From Methylomonas sp. (GTDB lineage Bacteria; Pseudomonadota; Gammaproteobacteria; Methylococcales; Methylomonadaceae): 10,805 bases of DNA. The DNA is taken from the NCBI GenBank assembly GCA_026988195.1, contig JALSLS010000355.1, positions 1-10,805 of the forward strand. Direction: 5' to 3'. Made by a program: the position numbers and the translations under genes. Under the pieces are notes generated by a model. The model had not been told where the DNA came from, did not search any database, and saw only the letters and a list, made by a program, of their open reading frames with translations. Shown here one piece after another: positions 1 to 6,060 of this stretch. How positions within the stretch are numbered: the stretch's first letter is position 1; each line of letters begins with the position of its first letter.

Positions 1-50
1 ACTTCAGCTTCAGTGGTGTTACGGGCAAGGTTACGTATTAGTAATTTCAT
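1..50 (-). CDS. RRM-type RNA-binding protein, N-terminal fragment (cut by window edge)
   Basis: Only the first 16 codons are inside the window, read leftward from an ATG at 50-48: MKLLIRNLARNTTEAE. This matches the start of small bacterial RNA-recognition-motif proteins, where the first beta strand carries the RNP2-like motif (here LLIRNL) and is followed by an acidic TTEAE helix start. Such proteins are short single-RRM cytoplasmic RNA binders, some of them cold-responsive in other bacteria. No Shine-Dalgarno sequence is evident just upstream of the ATG. The rest of the gene lies outside, so completeness cannot be judged. The assignment rests on a very short peptide, but a characteristic one. 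Confidence 0.6.
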   Translation of the reverse strand, partial: MKLLIRNLARNTTEAE

Positions 51-78
51 AGGAGTTCTATATTTTTAAAAAAATAAG

Positions 79-108
79 ATTATACTCTTGAGTGGGTTTT
101 AATTTAAA
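79..108 (-). promoter_or_regulatory. Candidate sigma70 promoter of the RRM gene
   Basis: Read on the minus strand, 84-79 is a perfect TATAAT. About 17-18 bases upstream the sequence is only weakly like a -35 box (TTTAAA or TTAAAT around 102-108). Transcription would begin near 72 and leave a leader of roughly 22 bases before the ATG at 50. The -10 match is strong and the -35 match is poor. Confidence 0.42.
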
Positions 109-129
109 AAATATGTGTAAACTCAAGAG
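85..129. repeat. Inverted repeat around the RRM gene promoter
   Basis: CTCTTGAGT at 85-93 is the exact reverse complement of ACTCAAGAG at 121-129, with 27 AT-rich bases between. One arm lies between the predicted -10 and -35 of the leftward RRM gene and the other just upstream of the -35. It could be an operator, or the stem of a hairpin in a transcript arriving from the right. No T-run follows either arm, so it is not a good terminator. Confidence 0.45.
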
Positions 130-399
130 CCTCTGAAAGAGTGATGTTTTTAGTGGAAATTAATAATACGCTACATTATGGAATCAAATGGATTTATGAA
201 TGGCGTAATAAATAAAATTTTTTATAGAGAATAACGCCCAATAACCATTAAATAACTTGCTGTGTTCAGCGTCAGGGTACGCATGCCACTGTATTTTTTT
301 CAGCAAGGTGAACTTTTCATCAGAAGAATAAAGGCAAGTTGGCTGCCAAGTTATAAGAGCTTAAAAGTTGTAGCAAGTTTTATTTTCAGCGTATACACT
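130..399. other. AT-rich spacer downstream of the accessory operon, no gene recognised
   Basis: No convincing reading frame or RNA gene is seen here. An open frame starting near 262 runs into the 3' end of the leftward gene that ends at 400 and is regarded as a shadow. Weak structure is visible: GGCGT at 202-206 with ACGCC at 234-238 around an A/T-only core; CTTGCTG at 256-262 with CAGCAAG at 301-307; and three CAAGTT copies at 335, 347 and 374. None makes a convincing leftward terminator for the operon, and no insertion-sequence end was recognised. Confidence 0.4.
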
Positions 400-1365
400 T
401 TAGGTTTTGTACTCTTTTGGAATGTTTTGGTTTATTTCCCACTTTTCAGGATAATACAAACTTAACCTTTCTTTATTTAGAGAAAATTTTTGTTTGATTC
501 TTGTTCTTCCTCCAACCGCTAACTCAGGGTTAGAAGCTCGCGCATATTTGTCTATTTCACAAAAAATATTTTGACAATCTATCAACTGTAAAGGACGACC
601 AAATAAATTTTTGAAGTCAATATTTCTACAAGCAAACTCTTTATCTTGACGTTCAGTAACATATTGAATAATTTCGTTAGGAGTCTTTTTATCTATATTA
701 CTAAAGCATTTCGTTATGCCTCTCAATGCACCTGGTCCAGCAACAATAAAGTCACTTTCCAGTCCACAGTTAAGGTTACTATATGCCAAGTCAATAGCAT
801 ATTGATATGAAAGGAAGTTTCCCAGTGTTGGGTAGCTCTTTAAAATAGTAAAAACTTTCTCAAGATTATTTATTCCTGCAATTTTTTCAGGAACATTTTC
901 CATCATCATTAGTTCTAGTAACTTTAAGTTATTTTGATGTTTTCTCGGAAACCCAAACTCCTTAATTCCACAAGGCATAATATATGCCGCTGAATATATT
1001 TTATTGCCATCACTAATAGCGGTACTCAATATTTCATCATACAAACGAAAATCGTAATTAGAATAACTAATGTGATTTAGTTCATTAGTTAATTTTGTCC
1101 AAGTTGATATACGATTAAAAAAACGAAAGAGAATTGTACGAAAGAAAATTTCTTGAGGTGATTGATCACCAGAATAAATAACATGACGAATAAGAAACTG
1201 GCTAACTCGATCTGATGCGCGGTAGGCATTTGTAAATCGGTATTTTTTTAGAATAGGGTCGTTAGTTAGATCGTTAGTTTTGCCATTTAGCCGGTTTAAA
1301 AAAATATTTTGACGTTCTGCAGCAAACTTCCAATATAAATTATAAATTTCAGTTGTTTTTATCAC
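400..1365 (-). CDS. HMUDK-helical-domain (aGPT-pyrophosphorylase-like) protein
   Basis: The 321-residue protein resembles the family called 5-hmdU DNA kinase helical domain, earlier named alpha-glutamyl/putrescinyl thymine pyrophosphorylase-like and often annotated 'nucleotide kinase domain'. Supporting features are the N-terminal FAAERQ (14-19), DPILKKYRFTNAYRASDRVSQ (36-56), a central QYAIDL (188-193), DFIVAGPGAL (205-214) and a C-terminal block with CEIDKYAR (269-276). Phage members act on hypermodified thymine in DNA. Cellular stand-alone members are, to my knowledge, uncharacterised. I see no Walker A P-loop, so kinase activity cannot be claimed. There is no signal peptide or membrane segment, so it should be cytoplasmic. 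The start is GTG at 1365; an in-frame TAA lies directly upstream, so no longer form is possible. No Shine-Dalgarno is visible and the start lies 17 bases inside the preceding gene, suggesting translational coupling. It is the last gene of the operon. Confidence 0.72.
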   Translation of the reverse strand: MIKTTEIYNLYWKFAAERQNIFLNRLNGKTNDLTNDPILKKYRFTNAYRASDRVSQFLIRHVIYSGDQSPQEIFFRTILFRFFNRISTWTKLTNELNHISYSNYDFRLYDEILSTAISDGNKIYSAAYIMPCGIKEFGFPRKHQNNLKLLELMMMENVPEKIAGINNLEKVFTILKSYPTLGNFLSYQYAIDLAYSNLNCGLESDFIVAGPGALRGITKCFSNIDKKTPNEIIQYVTERQDKEFACRNIDFKNLFGRPLQLIDCQNIFCEIDKYARASNPELAVGGRTRIKQKFSLNKERLSLYYPEKWEINQNIPKEYKT

Positions 1366-2140
1366 TTATTATGTTTACATCGTTTTTAGTTTTTGTATTA
1401 CTGTTTATTTTGTAGGTTGGCTGCTTCTGTTCGTAAACTATAGTATTAAGAGCTTTGTAGTAATCATTTATAGTATCTTTTTTAGATATTATGAAAGATG
1501 TTGCAATAATGATAAACCCTAAGAGGATTCTTCCTGTCCACTTAATAAACCCAATCCAATGTAAAATTGAATTATGTTGGTTTTCAATAGATAGTATCTT
1601 TGTTGTAAGCGTTCGCATTGAATAAATTTCATTTTCTGGAATCTTATTCAAAATTTCTAATGGGAACTCAGAAAATCCTTGTTTAGTTCTTGGTTTTGAA
1701 TCAAGCTCATCTAAGTTAGAATACCAAATTAAAAAACAATCTGCTTTATGCTCTAGGTGAATAGGACTAGGCCCTGCATTATAAACTGAAAATAACAACT
1801 TCCCTTTAAAGCCAGGATCTACGTGGAACCCAGAAATATTAATAAGTCCTTTGTACTTGAACCCTGCTTTCATAGAAATAAAGGCAATGGCATCTTTTGG
1901 AACAGTAACGGTTTCATCTGTCAATAAAAAAGCAAACTGTCCAGAGGGAATAACAAAAGCTTGTTTTTCACTTAATGTTCTTTTAGTGTGGTGACTGTCA
2001 TTATTATGCTGGTCTTTAGTGACAAAAATTTCTTTACCTATTCTTAATGTGTAAGAAGCTTGCTCTATCCTATTGGGGTCACACGGTGAAATTAGTGTAG
2101 GTAATTTTTCTGCAAGTGTTTGACTACTCCAAAATGTCAT
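1349..2140 (-). CDS. dCTP deaminase/dUTPase-fold protein with C-terminal membrane helix
   Basis: The 263-residue protein has a Dcd/dUTPase-like beta domain at about residues 8-145. Recognisable elements are ASYTLRIG (28-35), the strand FAFLLTDETVTVP (69-81), and FHVDPGFKGKLLFSVYNAG (105-123), equivalent to DPGW-G...LEFYN-G in E. coli Dcd. The glutamate that acts as general base in Dcd aligns with Ser118. The GRSSLAR phosphate-binding segment of Dcd (PRSGL in dUTPase) aligns with SMKAGFK (89-95). The usual catalytic groups therefore appear replaced, and activity is doubtful. Residues about 203-219 form one hydrophobic helix followed by a polar tail of about 45 residues, so the protein may be membrane-anchored with the domain in the cytoplasm. 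The ATG at 2140 has AAAAGG seven bases upstream. It starts 16 bases after the MazG-like gene and overlaps the next gene by 17. Fold assignment is confident; function is not known. Confidence 0.78.
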   Translation of the reverse strand: MTFWSSQTLAEKLPTLISPCDPNRIEQASYTLRIGKEIFVTKDQHNNDSHHTKRTLSEKQAFVIPSGQFAFLLTDETVTVPKDAIAFISMKAGFKYKGLINISGFHVDPGFKGKLLFSVYNAGPSPIHLEHKADCFLIWYSNLDELDSKPRTKQGFSEFPLEILNKIPENEIYSMRTLTTKILSIENQHNSILHWIGFIKWTGRILLGFIIIATSFIISKKDTINDYYKALNTIVYEQKQPTYKINSNTKTKNDVNIISDKNN

Positions 2141-2156
2141 ATAAAAACCTTTTGAC

Positions 2157-2747
2157 CTAGCGTGTCAGGTAATGGTTGAAAAAAATTGATTTTTTCTTAA
2201 CTTCTGTAAGGCGTAATGATACTTCTAAAATCAAATCAATTTTTAAGTGATAGGATGCTACTAGCATAAGAGAACTGATTTTTACTACACAGTCAGCAAT
2301 TGACTCCCTATACGCAAAAGCCTCTAGATGATCAACTGATTCGCAAGCTTTTGCTAATTCACCCGTTATAATAGGAAATGTTTTTACCAACCATAAAGGG
2401 TCTTCATTATTAATCATGAGTTTTTGCGAAATTTTTTCTCCTAGTTGACTAATTTCATTACACTGATTCTCTCCTGCTATCTGTATTTTATCTGACAACA
2501 AGATATTTAGTGTATTGGCGCAAGTAGTTGAAATGATAAAGGAGTCAATTATAATTTTTTTTAGCTCATTATTATTAGGATTGTTTAAAATACAGTCACA
2601 AATTTTTCCTGAATATTTTGAGAAATGAAGAGCCATGTGGTTTAGACGTTGATGAATACTAAGTCGTGTAATCTCCTTATGGAAGAATTCATCATGTTCT
2701 AACTGCTCTATTTGAAGTTTAAGCAATTGATCTTTTACACTACTCAT
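2157..2747 (-). CDS. MazG-like all-helical NTP-pyrophosphohydrolase-related protein
   Basis: This 196-residue protein is predicted to be almost entirely helical, without signal peptide or membrane span. Its C-terminal half resembles the MazG/dimeric-dUTPase core: GELAKACE (129-136) followed by YRESIADCVVKISSLMLVAS (146-165) and HLKIDL (167-172), the pattern G-E-L...E-x-x-x-D...helix...LgiD. Glu130, Glu148 and Asp152 could bind metal; the first glutamate of the usual E-x-x-E appears to be Ile. The N-terminal half has a similar layout (HFSKYSGKI at 41-49, then ELKKIIIDSFIISTTCANTLNI at 61-82), suggesting an internal duplication. MazG enzymes hydrolyse (d)NTPs to monophosphates, so a nucleotide-pool role would suit the neighbours, but this is inference. 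It is the first gene of the leftward operon. The ATG at 2747 has only a weak, distant AAGAG upstream. Family assignment is by motif pattern only. Confidence 0.62.
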   Translation of the reverse strand: MSSVKDQLLKLQIEQLEHDEFFHKEITRLSIHQRLNHMALHFSKYSGKICDCILNNPNNNELKKIIIDSFIISTTCANTLNILLSDKIQIAGENQCNEISQLGEKISQKLMINNEDPLWLVKTFPIITGELAKACESVDHLEAFAYRESIADCVVKISSLMLVASYHLKIDLILEVSLRLTEVKKKSIFFNHYLTR

Positions 2748-2914
2748 GTATTTTAATACTCTTTTTGTTATTTAAAGGTTATTACCATGCTTTAAAAAGG
2801 CCATATATTAATAATTATATAATAAAATCAAGAGAATTGAAGTGTTTTCTCTTGTTGTTGTAGGGTAATCGAGTTTAAAATCGCTTGAAAAGATAATTTA
2901 GATGAGGTGGAAGC

Positions 2915-2939
2915 CTATCATTTCTGTTTTAAATGATAG
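2915..2939. repeat. Hairpin with 9-bp stem in the divergent spacer
   Basis: CTATCATTT at 2915-2923 is complementary to AAATGATAG at 2931-2939, with a 7-base loop. It is followed by TTTAGT on the plus strand, too short a T-run for a confident terminator and too AT-rich to be stable. It may be part of a small transcript or a protein-binding site. Confidence 0.35.
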
Positions 2940-3040
2940 TTTAGTCTATAGCATCGATCAATTAAAGCAATTAAAGGGCTTGAGCTCTTACTAACTCAAT
3001 ATTTTTGGTGTCTCGTCATTTTAATACAGGCTTCAGCTCA

Positions 3041-3060
3041 TGGCTGTTAATTAACAGCCA
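3041..3060. repeat. Perfect 20-base palindrome upstream of the methyltransferase gene
   Basis: TGGCTGTTAA at 3041-3050 is followed directly by its exact reverse complement TTAACAGCCA at 3051-3060, and then by TTTT at 3061-3064. As RNA it would form a short hairpin with an AT loop and a weak T-tail, which could end a short rightward transcript. As DNA it has the symmetry of an operator, lying 74 bases before the GTG start of the methyltransferase gene. Confidence 0.45.
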
Positions 3061-3133
3061 TTTTAAACGAAGAATCAACATGCTTTGAGAGGGGCGTGGT
3101 GTAAACTATGCTTTTTATTTTAAGAGAAGTTTT

Positions 3134-4042
3134 GTGTCTGGATTATCTGATATTCCTAAGTATCTAAAAACAGCTATTACAGAGAAAGACCTTTTGCAGG
3201 CTCAGAGGCTGTTTCATGGTCGAGGTCATGCCTATGAGGGATTAAACCATGTCACTATTGACTGGTTGCCTCCGGTACTTTTGATTACCTTGTTTGCTCC
3301 CGAGCCAAGTTCAGAAATTGAAGCGCTGGCGGATAAGTTATTACTACTGTTTCCTGGGTGTAAAAGTGTGCAGCTACAGCACCGATATGAATTGTCAGGG
3401 CCTATTGATGTGATTAAAGGTGAAATTATTCAACAGCTTGTGATTACAGAGTCTAATTTACAGTTCAATATCAGTTTAGGGCAGGCGCGTAATACTGGCT
3501 TGTTTCTGGATATGAAAAATGGGCGTGACTGGGTGCAATCTCAGAGTAAAAATAAACGAGTGCTTAATTTATTCTCATATACCTGCGGATTTTCAGTTGC
3601 GGCGATTGCCGGTCTGGCTAAATCGGTACTCAATGTTGATATGAGTAGCCCTGCGTTAAATGTGGGAAGGGATAATCATCGCTTGAATCAGCAATCATGT
3701 GATGTGGTTAGCTTTGAAAAACTCAATATTTTTAAATCATTTGGACGGTTAAAAAAACGTGGTCCATTTGATTTATTAATTTGTGATCCCCCCACTTTTC
3801 AAAAAGGCAGTGTTGATATAGAAAAAGATTACCCAAAAATTTTACGCCGACTCAATACCTTTATGGCTGCTAATAGCATGCTTATGTTGTGTTTGAATGC
3901 ACCTGAATTAGGGAGAGGCTTTTTATTAGAGCATATGCAGGAACTTGCACCGAGCTATCAGCTCATTGCAGAAATAAAGCCACCGGAAGTGTATGCTGAA
4001 GCAGAGGGGAAAGGTTTGACTATTTTATGTTTTAAAGCGTAG
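3134..4042 (+). CDS. Class I SAM-dependent methyltransferase, RlmI/COG1092-like
   Basis: The 302-residue cytoplasmic protein carries a Rossmann-type methyltransferase domain of the family that includes the rRNA m5C methyltransferase RlmI. It shows GLFLDMKNGR (122-131; RlmI has GFFLDQRDNR), motif I VLNLFSYTCGFS (143-154) for SAM binding, an acidic motif II around Asp169, and DPPTF (218-222), the catalytic-loop motif. The first 115 residues are a degenerate N-terminal region, and the PUA domain of full-length RlmI (about 396 residues) is not recognisable, so the RNA target may differ. Base or substrate specificity cannot be read from the sequence. The start is GTG at 3134, supported by AAGAGAAG a few bases upstream. 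The gene stands alone: divergent from the accessory operon and convergent with rpsT across a shared terminator. Confidence 0.82.
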   Translation: MSGLSDIPKYLKTAITEKDLLQAQRLFHGRGHAYEGLNHVTIDWLPPVLLITLFAPEPSSEIEALADKLLLLFPGCKSVQLQHRYELSGPIDVIKGEIIQQLVITESNLQFNISLGQARNTGLFLDMKNGRDWVQSQSKNKRVLNLFSYTCGFSVAAIAGLAKSVLNVDMSSPALNVGRDNHRLNQQSCDVVSFEKLNIFKSFGRLKKRGPFDLLICDPPTFQKGSVDIEKDYPKILRRLNTFMAANSMLMLCLNAPELGRGFLLEHMQELAPSYQLIAEIKPPEVYAEAEGKGLTILCFKA

Positions 4043-4084
4043 TAAAAACCTGTTAACTTTTGCCAGTTCATTTTCTTAAGGCAT

Positions 4085-4123
4085 AAAAAAGGCCGGCTTA
4101 TCTAAGATAAGCCGGCCTTTTTT
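4085..4123. terminator. Strong bidirectional intrinsic terminator
   Basis: GGCCGGCTTATCT at 4091-4103 pairs with AGATAAGCCGGCC at 4105-4117, with AAAAAA before (4085-4090) and TTTTTT after (4118-4123). The GC-rich stem has a run of T on the exit side in either direction. It therefore fits termination of both the rightward methyltransferase gene and the leftward rpsT gene. Confidence 0.93.
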
Positions 4124-4138
4124 AAAAATTTTTAGCTA

Positions 4139-4402
4139 TTAAGCCATTGCGCGAACTTTAGAGTTCAAGCGACTTTTGCTACGTGCAGCTTTATTCTTAT
4201 GAATAATACCTTTAGTGACGGCAGCATCAAAAACAGAGGAGACTGTTTTGTAAGCTACTTGTGCTTGTTCTTTATCACCAGTTGAAATCGCTGCGATTAC
4301 TTTTTTGACAAAAGTACGTAAGTTACTACGTTGTCCTGCATTGCGTATACGGCTTTTTTCTGCCTGACGCGCTCTTTTTTTAGCTTGTGCTGTATTAGCC
4401 AT
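4139..4402 (-). CDS. rpsT: 30S ribosomal protein S20
   Basis: The 87-residue, highly basic protein matches bacterial S20 over its full length: MANTAQAKKRARQAEKSR at the start, RTFVKKV in the middle, and GIIHKNKAARSKSRL near the end. S20 is a helical primary binder of 16S rRNA in the small subunit. The length equals that of E. coli S20. The start is ATG at 4402, whereas E. coli rpsT uses UUG; no clear Shine-Dalgarno lies upstream. It is monocistronic, between its own strong promoter (4439-4467) and the terminator at 4085-4123. It diverges from murJ, a familiar gammaproteobacterial arrangement. Confidence 0.98.
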   Translation of the reverse strand: MANTAQAKKRARQAEKSRIRNAGQRSNLRTFVKKVIAAISTGDKEQAQVAYKTVSSVFDAAVTKGIIHKNKAARSKSRLNSKVRAMA

Positions 4403-4438
4403 ATTACAAAATAATTCTGTGTTAAATAAGAACCGCGT

Positions 4439-4467
4439 ATTATGTTTGCAAATGATATGATTGTCAA
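4439..4467 (-). promoter_or_regulatory. Strong sigma70 promoter for rpsT
   Basis: On the minus strand, a perfect -35 TTGACA (4467-4462) is separated by 17 bases from a -10 CATAAT (4444-4439), followed by ACGCGG. This is close to consensus. The GC-rich discriminator is typical of ribosomal genes under growth-rate or stringent (ppGpp) control; that regulatory role is inferred. The start point should be near 4432, giving a leader of about 30 bases. Confidence 0.85.
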
Positions 4468-4496
4468 CACTAATTAACTAAATTTGATACGTAATC

Positions 4497-6026
4497 TTGA
4501 GTAAGCAACTTTTTAAATCAACCGCTATTGTCAGTAGTATGACGATGATATCACGCATTCTTGGTTTTATTAGGGATATGCTGTTTGCCCGAATTTTTGG
4601 TATTGACTCGGGAACGGATGCTTTTTTTGTAGCCTTTAAAATCCCCAACTTTTTACGCCGTTTATTTGCTGAAGGTGCTTTTTCACAAGCTTTTGTCCCT
4701 GTATTATCGGATTATAAAGAGCAAGGCAGTAAAGAGGCCTTAAAACTCTTTATAGATAGAACGGCAGGTAGCCTGGCCGTTATTTTATTTATAGTGACTA
4801 TTATTGGCGTTATTGCTGCGCCGATATTGATTACCCTTTTTGCGCCAGGGTTTAGTCATGAAGGTAAGCAGTATGAGCTGGCTGTGCAAATGTTACGCAT
4901 CACCTTTCCATACTTGTTTTTTATTTCTTCTGTTGCCTTTGCGGGTGGCATTTTAAATTCACATGGTAAGTTTGCGGTTCCAGCCTTTACCCCCGTGTTT
5001 TTAAATATTTGTATGATTACCGCTGCCATATGGTTGTCACCGTTAATGGATGACCCTATTGTTGCATTAGCTTGGGGGGTTTTTGCAGCGGGTATTGTGC
5101 AGTTGTTATTTCAGTTTCCCGCGCTCTATAAGCTAGGACTGCTACCGAATTTAAAATGGGGGTTTAAAGATTCAGGGGTAAAGCGTATTTTAAAGTTAAT
5201 GGCTCCCGCTATTTTTGGGGTGTCTATTACCCAAATAAATCTACTGTTAGACACCTTGATTGCTTCTTTTCTGGTAGCAGGTAGTGTGTCTTGGTTGTAT
5301 TATTCAGACAGGTTGGTTGAATTTCCCTTAGGGATATTTGGTATAGCCTTGGCAACAGTAATATTACCAAGCCTTTCTAAAAGCCATTCAGCTGACAATT
5401 CTACAGAGTTTTCTAAATCACTAGACTGGGCTTTAAAGCTAGTTTTATTGATTGGTACTCCTGCCTCAATTGGCGTGTTAATGCTCGCTGAACCGATGTT
5501 GTCTACACTTTTTCAATATGAAGCCTTTGGGGATAATGATGTGCGCTTGGCTGGGCAAAGCTTAATGGCGTACTCGATTGGCTTGCTTGGTTTTATTTTA
5601 GTTAAAGTTTTAGTGCCTGGATTCACTTCTCGTAAGGATATGAAAACCCCAGTACGTATTGGTATTTATGCCATGGTAGCGAATATGGGAATGAATATTG
5701 TTTTGGTCTTTCCATTGGGGCATGCGGGACTAGCATTAGCAACTTCTTTAGGTGCTTTTTTTAATGCCACTCTTTTATTAACTAAGTTATTAAAAGAAAG
5801 CGTGTATAAGCCAGGTAAAAACTGGTTAAATTTTATGGTTAAAATTATTTTTGCGAATGAAATAATGGCGTTGTTTTTATATGTTTGTGTCGATACAGAT
5901 CAGTGGTCTGCATGGGGAGCTTTAGATAGAAGTTTAAATCTAATGTTGTGGGTTACGCTGGGTGGCGGAGTTTATGCCCTATCTTTATTAATAATAGGCG
6001 TTAGGCCACGGAACTTTTTTAAATAA
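4497..6026 (+). CDS. murJ: Lipid II flippase MurJ
   Basis: The 509-residue polytopic inner-membrane protein (E. coli MurJ: 511) belongs to the MOP exporter superfamily and moves lipid II to the periplasmic face for peptidoglycan synthesis. Family signatures are SRILGFIRDMLFARIFG (19-35), TDAFFVAFKIPNFLRRLFAE (40-59), GAFSQAFVPVL (60-70) and YYSDRLVEFPLG (268-279). Residues corresponding to functionally important E. coli charges are present: Arg20, Arg26, Asp27, Arg54/55, Glu59, Arg272 and Glu275. About 14 hydrophobic helices are expected. The start is TTG at 4497: an in-frame TGA lies 10 bases upstream, and the first internal ATG would cut off a conserved helix. No Shine-Dalgarno sequence is seen. 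A weak TTGTCA (4461) to TTGATA (4484) pair would put transcription almost at the start codon. The gene converges on bamD; ribF, which often follows murJ in related bacteria, is not here. Confidence 0.97.
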   Translation: MSKQLFKSTAIVSSMTMISRILGFIRDMLFARIFGIDSGTDAFFVAFKIPNFLRRLFAEGAFSQAFVPVLSDYKEQGSKEALKLFIDRTAGSLAVILFIVTIIGVIAAPILITLFAPGFSHEGKQYELAVQMLRITFPYLFFISSVAFAGGILNSHGKFAVPAFTPVFLNICMITAAIWLSPLMDDPIVALAWGVFAAGIVQLLFQFPALYKLGLLPNLKWGFKDSGVKRILKLMAPAIFGVSITQINLLLDTLIASFLVAGSVSWLYYSDRLVEFPLGIFGIALATVILPSLSKSHSADNSTEFSKSLDWALKLVLLIGTPASIGVLMLAEPMLSTLFQYEAFGDNDVRLAGQSLMAYSIGLLGFILVKVLVPGFTSRKDMKTPVRIGIYAMVANMGMNIVLVFPLGHAGLALATSLGAFFNATLLLTKLLKESVYKPGKNWLNFMVKIIFANEIMALFLYVCVDTDQWSAWGALDRSLNLMLWVTLGGGVYALSLLIIGVRPRNFFK

Positions 6027-6060
6027 ATATGGGGCGCCGTGCTTTAGGGTCTCTAGGTCT

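Larger units (their letters stand above)
2748..3133. other. Divergent intergenic region with several dyad symmetries, no gene recognised
   Basis: This region separates the leftward MazG-like gene from the rightward methyltransferase gene and must hold both promoters. The part next to the operon (about 2795-2850) is very AT-rich, but I could not choose one clear -35/-10 pair. On the rightward side, AAGAGAAG at 3122-3129 is a good ribosome binding site for the GTG at 3134. Three symmetric stretches are visible: a 9-bp-stem hairpin at 2915-2939, a weak TTGAG/CTCAA pair at 2980-2999 followed by ATTTTT, and a perfect palindrome at 3041-3060. No open reading frame is convincing. A small untranslated RNA is possible but unproven. 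Confidence 0.45.

Noticed and set aside
230..310. Possible integron attC-like site (ATAACGCCC and paired CTTGCTG/CAGCAAG)
   Set aside because: The pairs do not follow the R''-L''-L'-R' order and no GTTRRRY core site is properly placed.
262..465. Rightward open frame of 67 codons at the end of the HMUDK-domain gene
   Set aside because: It overlaps the conserved leftward gene in its second part, has no ribosome binding site and its product resembles no family I know.
400..2747. Assignment of the operon to a known dCTP-deaminase defence system
   Set aside because: The Dcd-like protein lacks the expected catalytic residues and the two partner genes differ from systems I can recall, so only a candidate status is justified.
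3041..3064. Palindrome plus TTTT as a confident intrinsic terminator
   Set aside because: The stem is partly AT, the T-run is only four bases, and no gene ends upstream on that strand.
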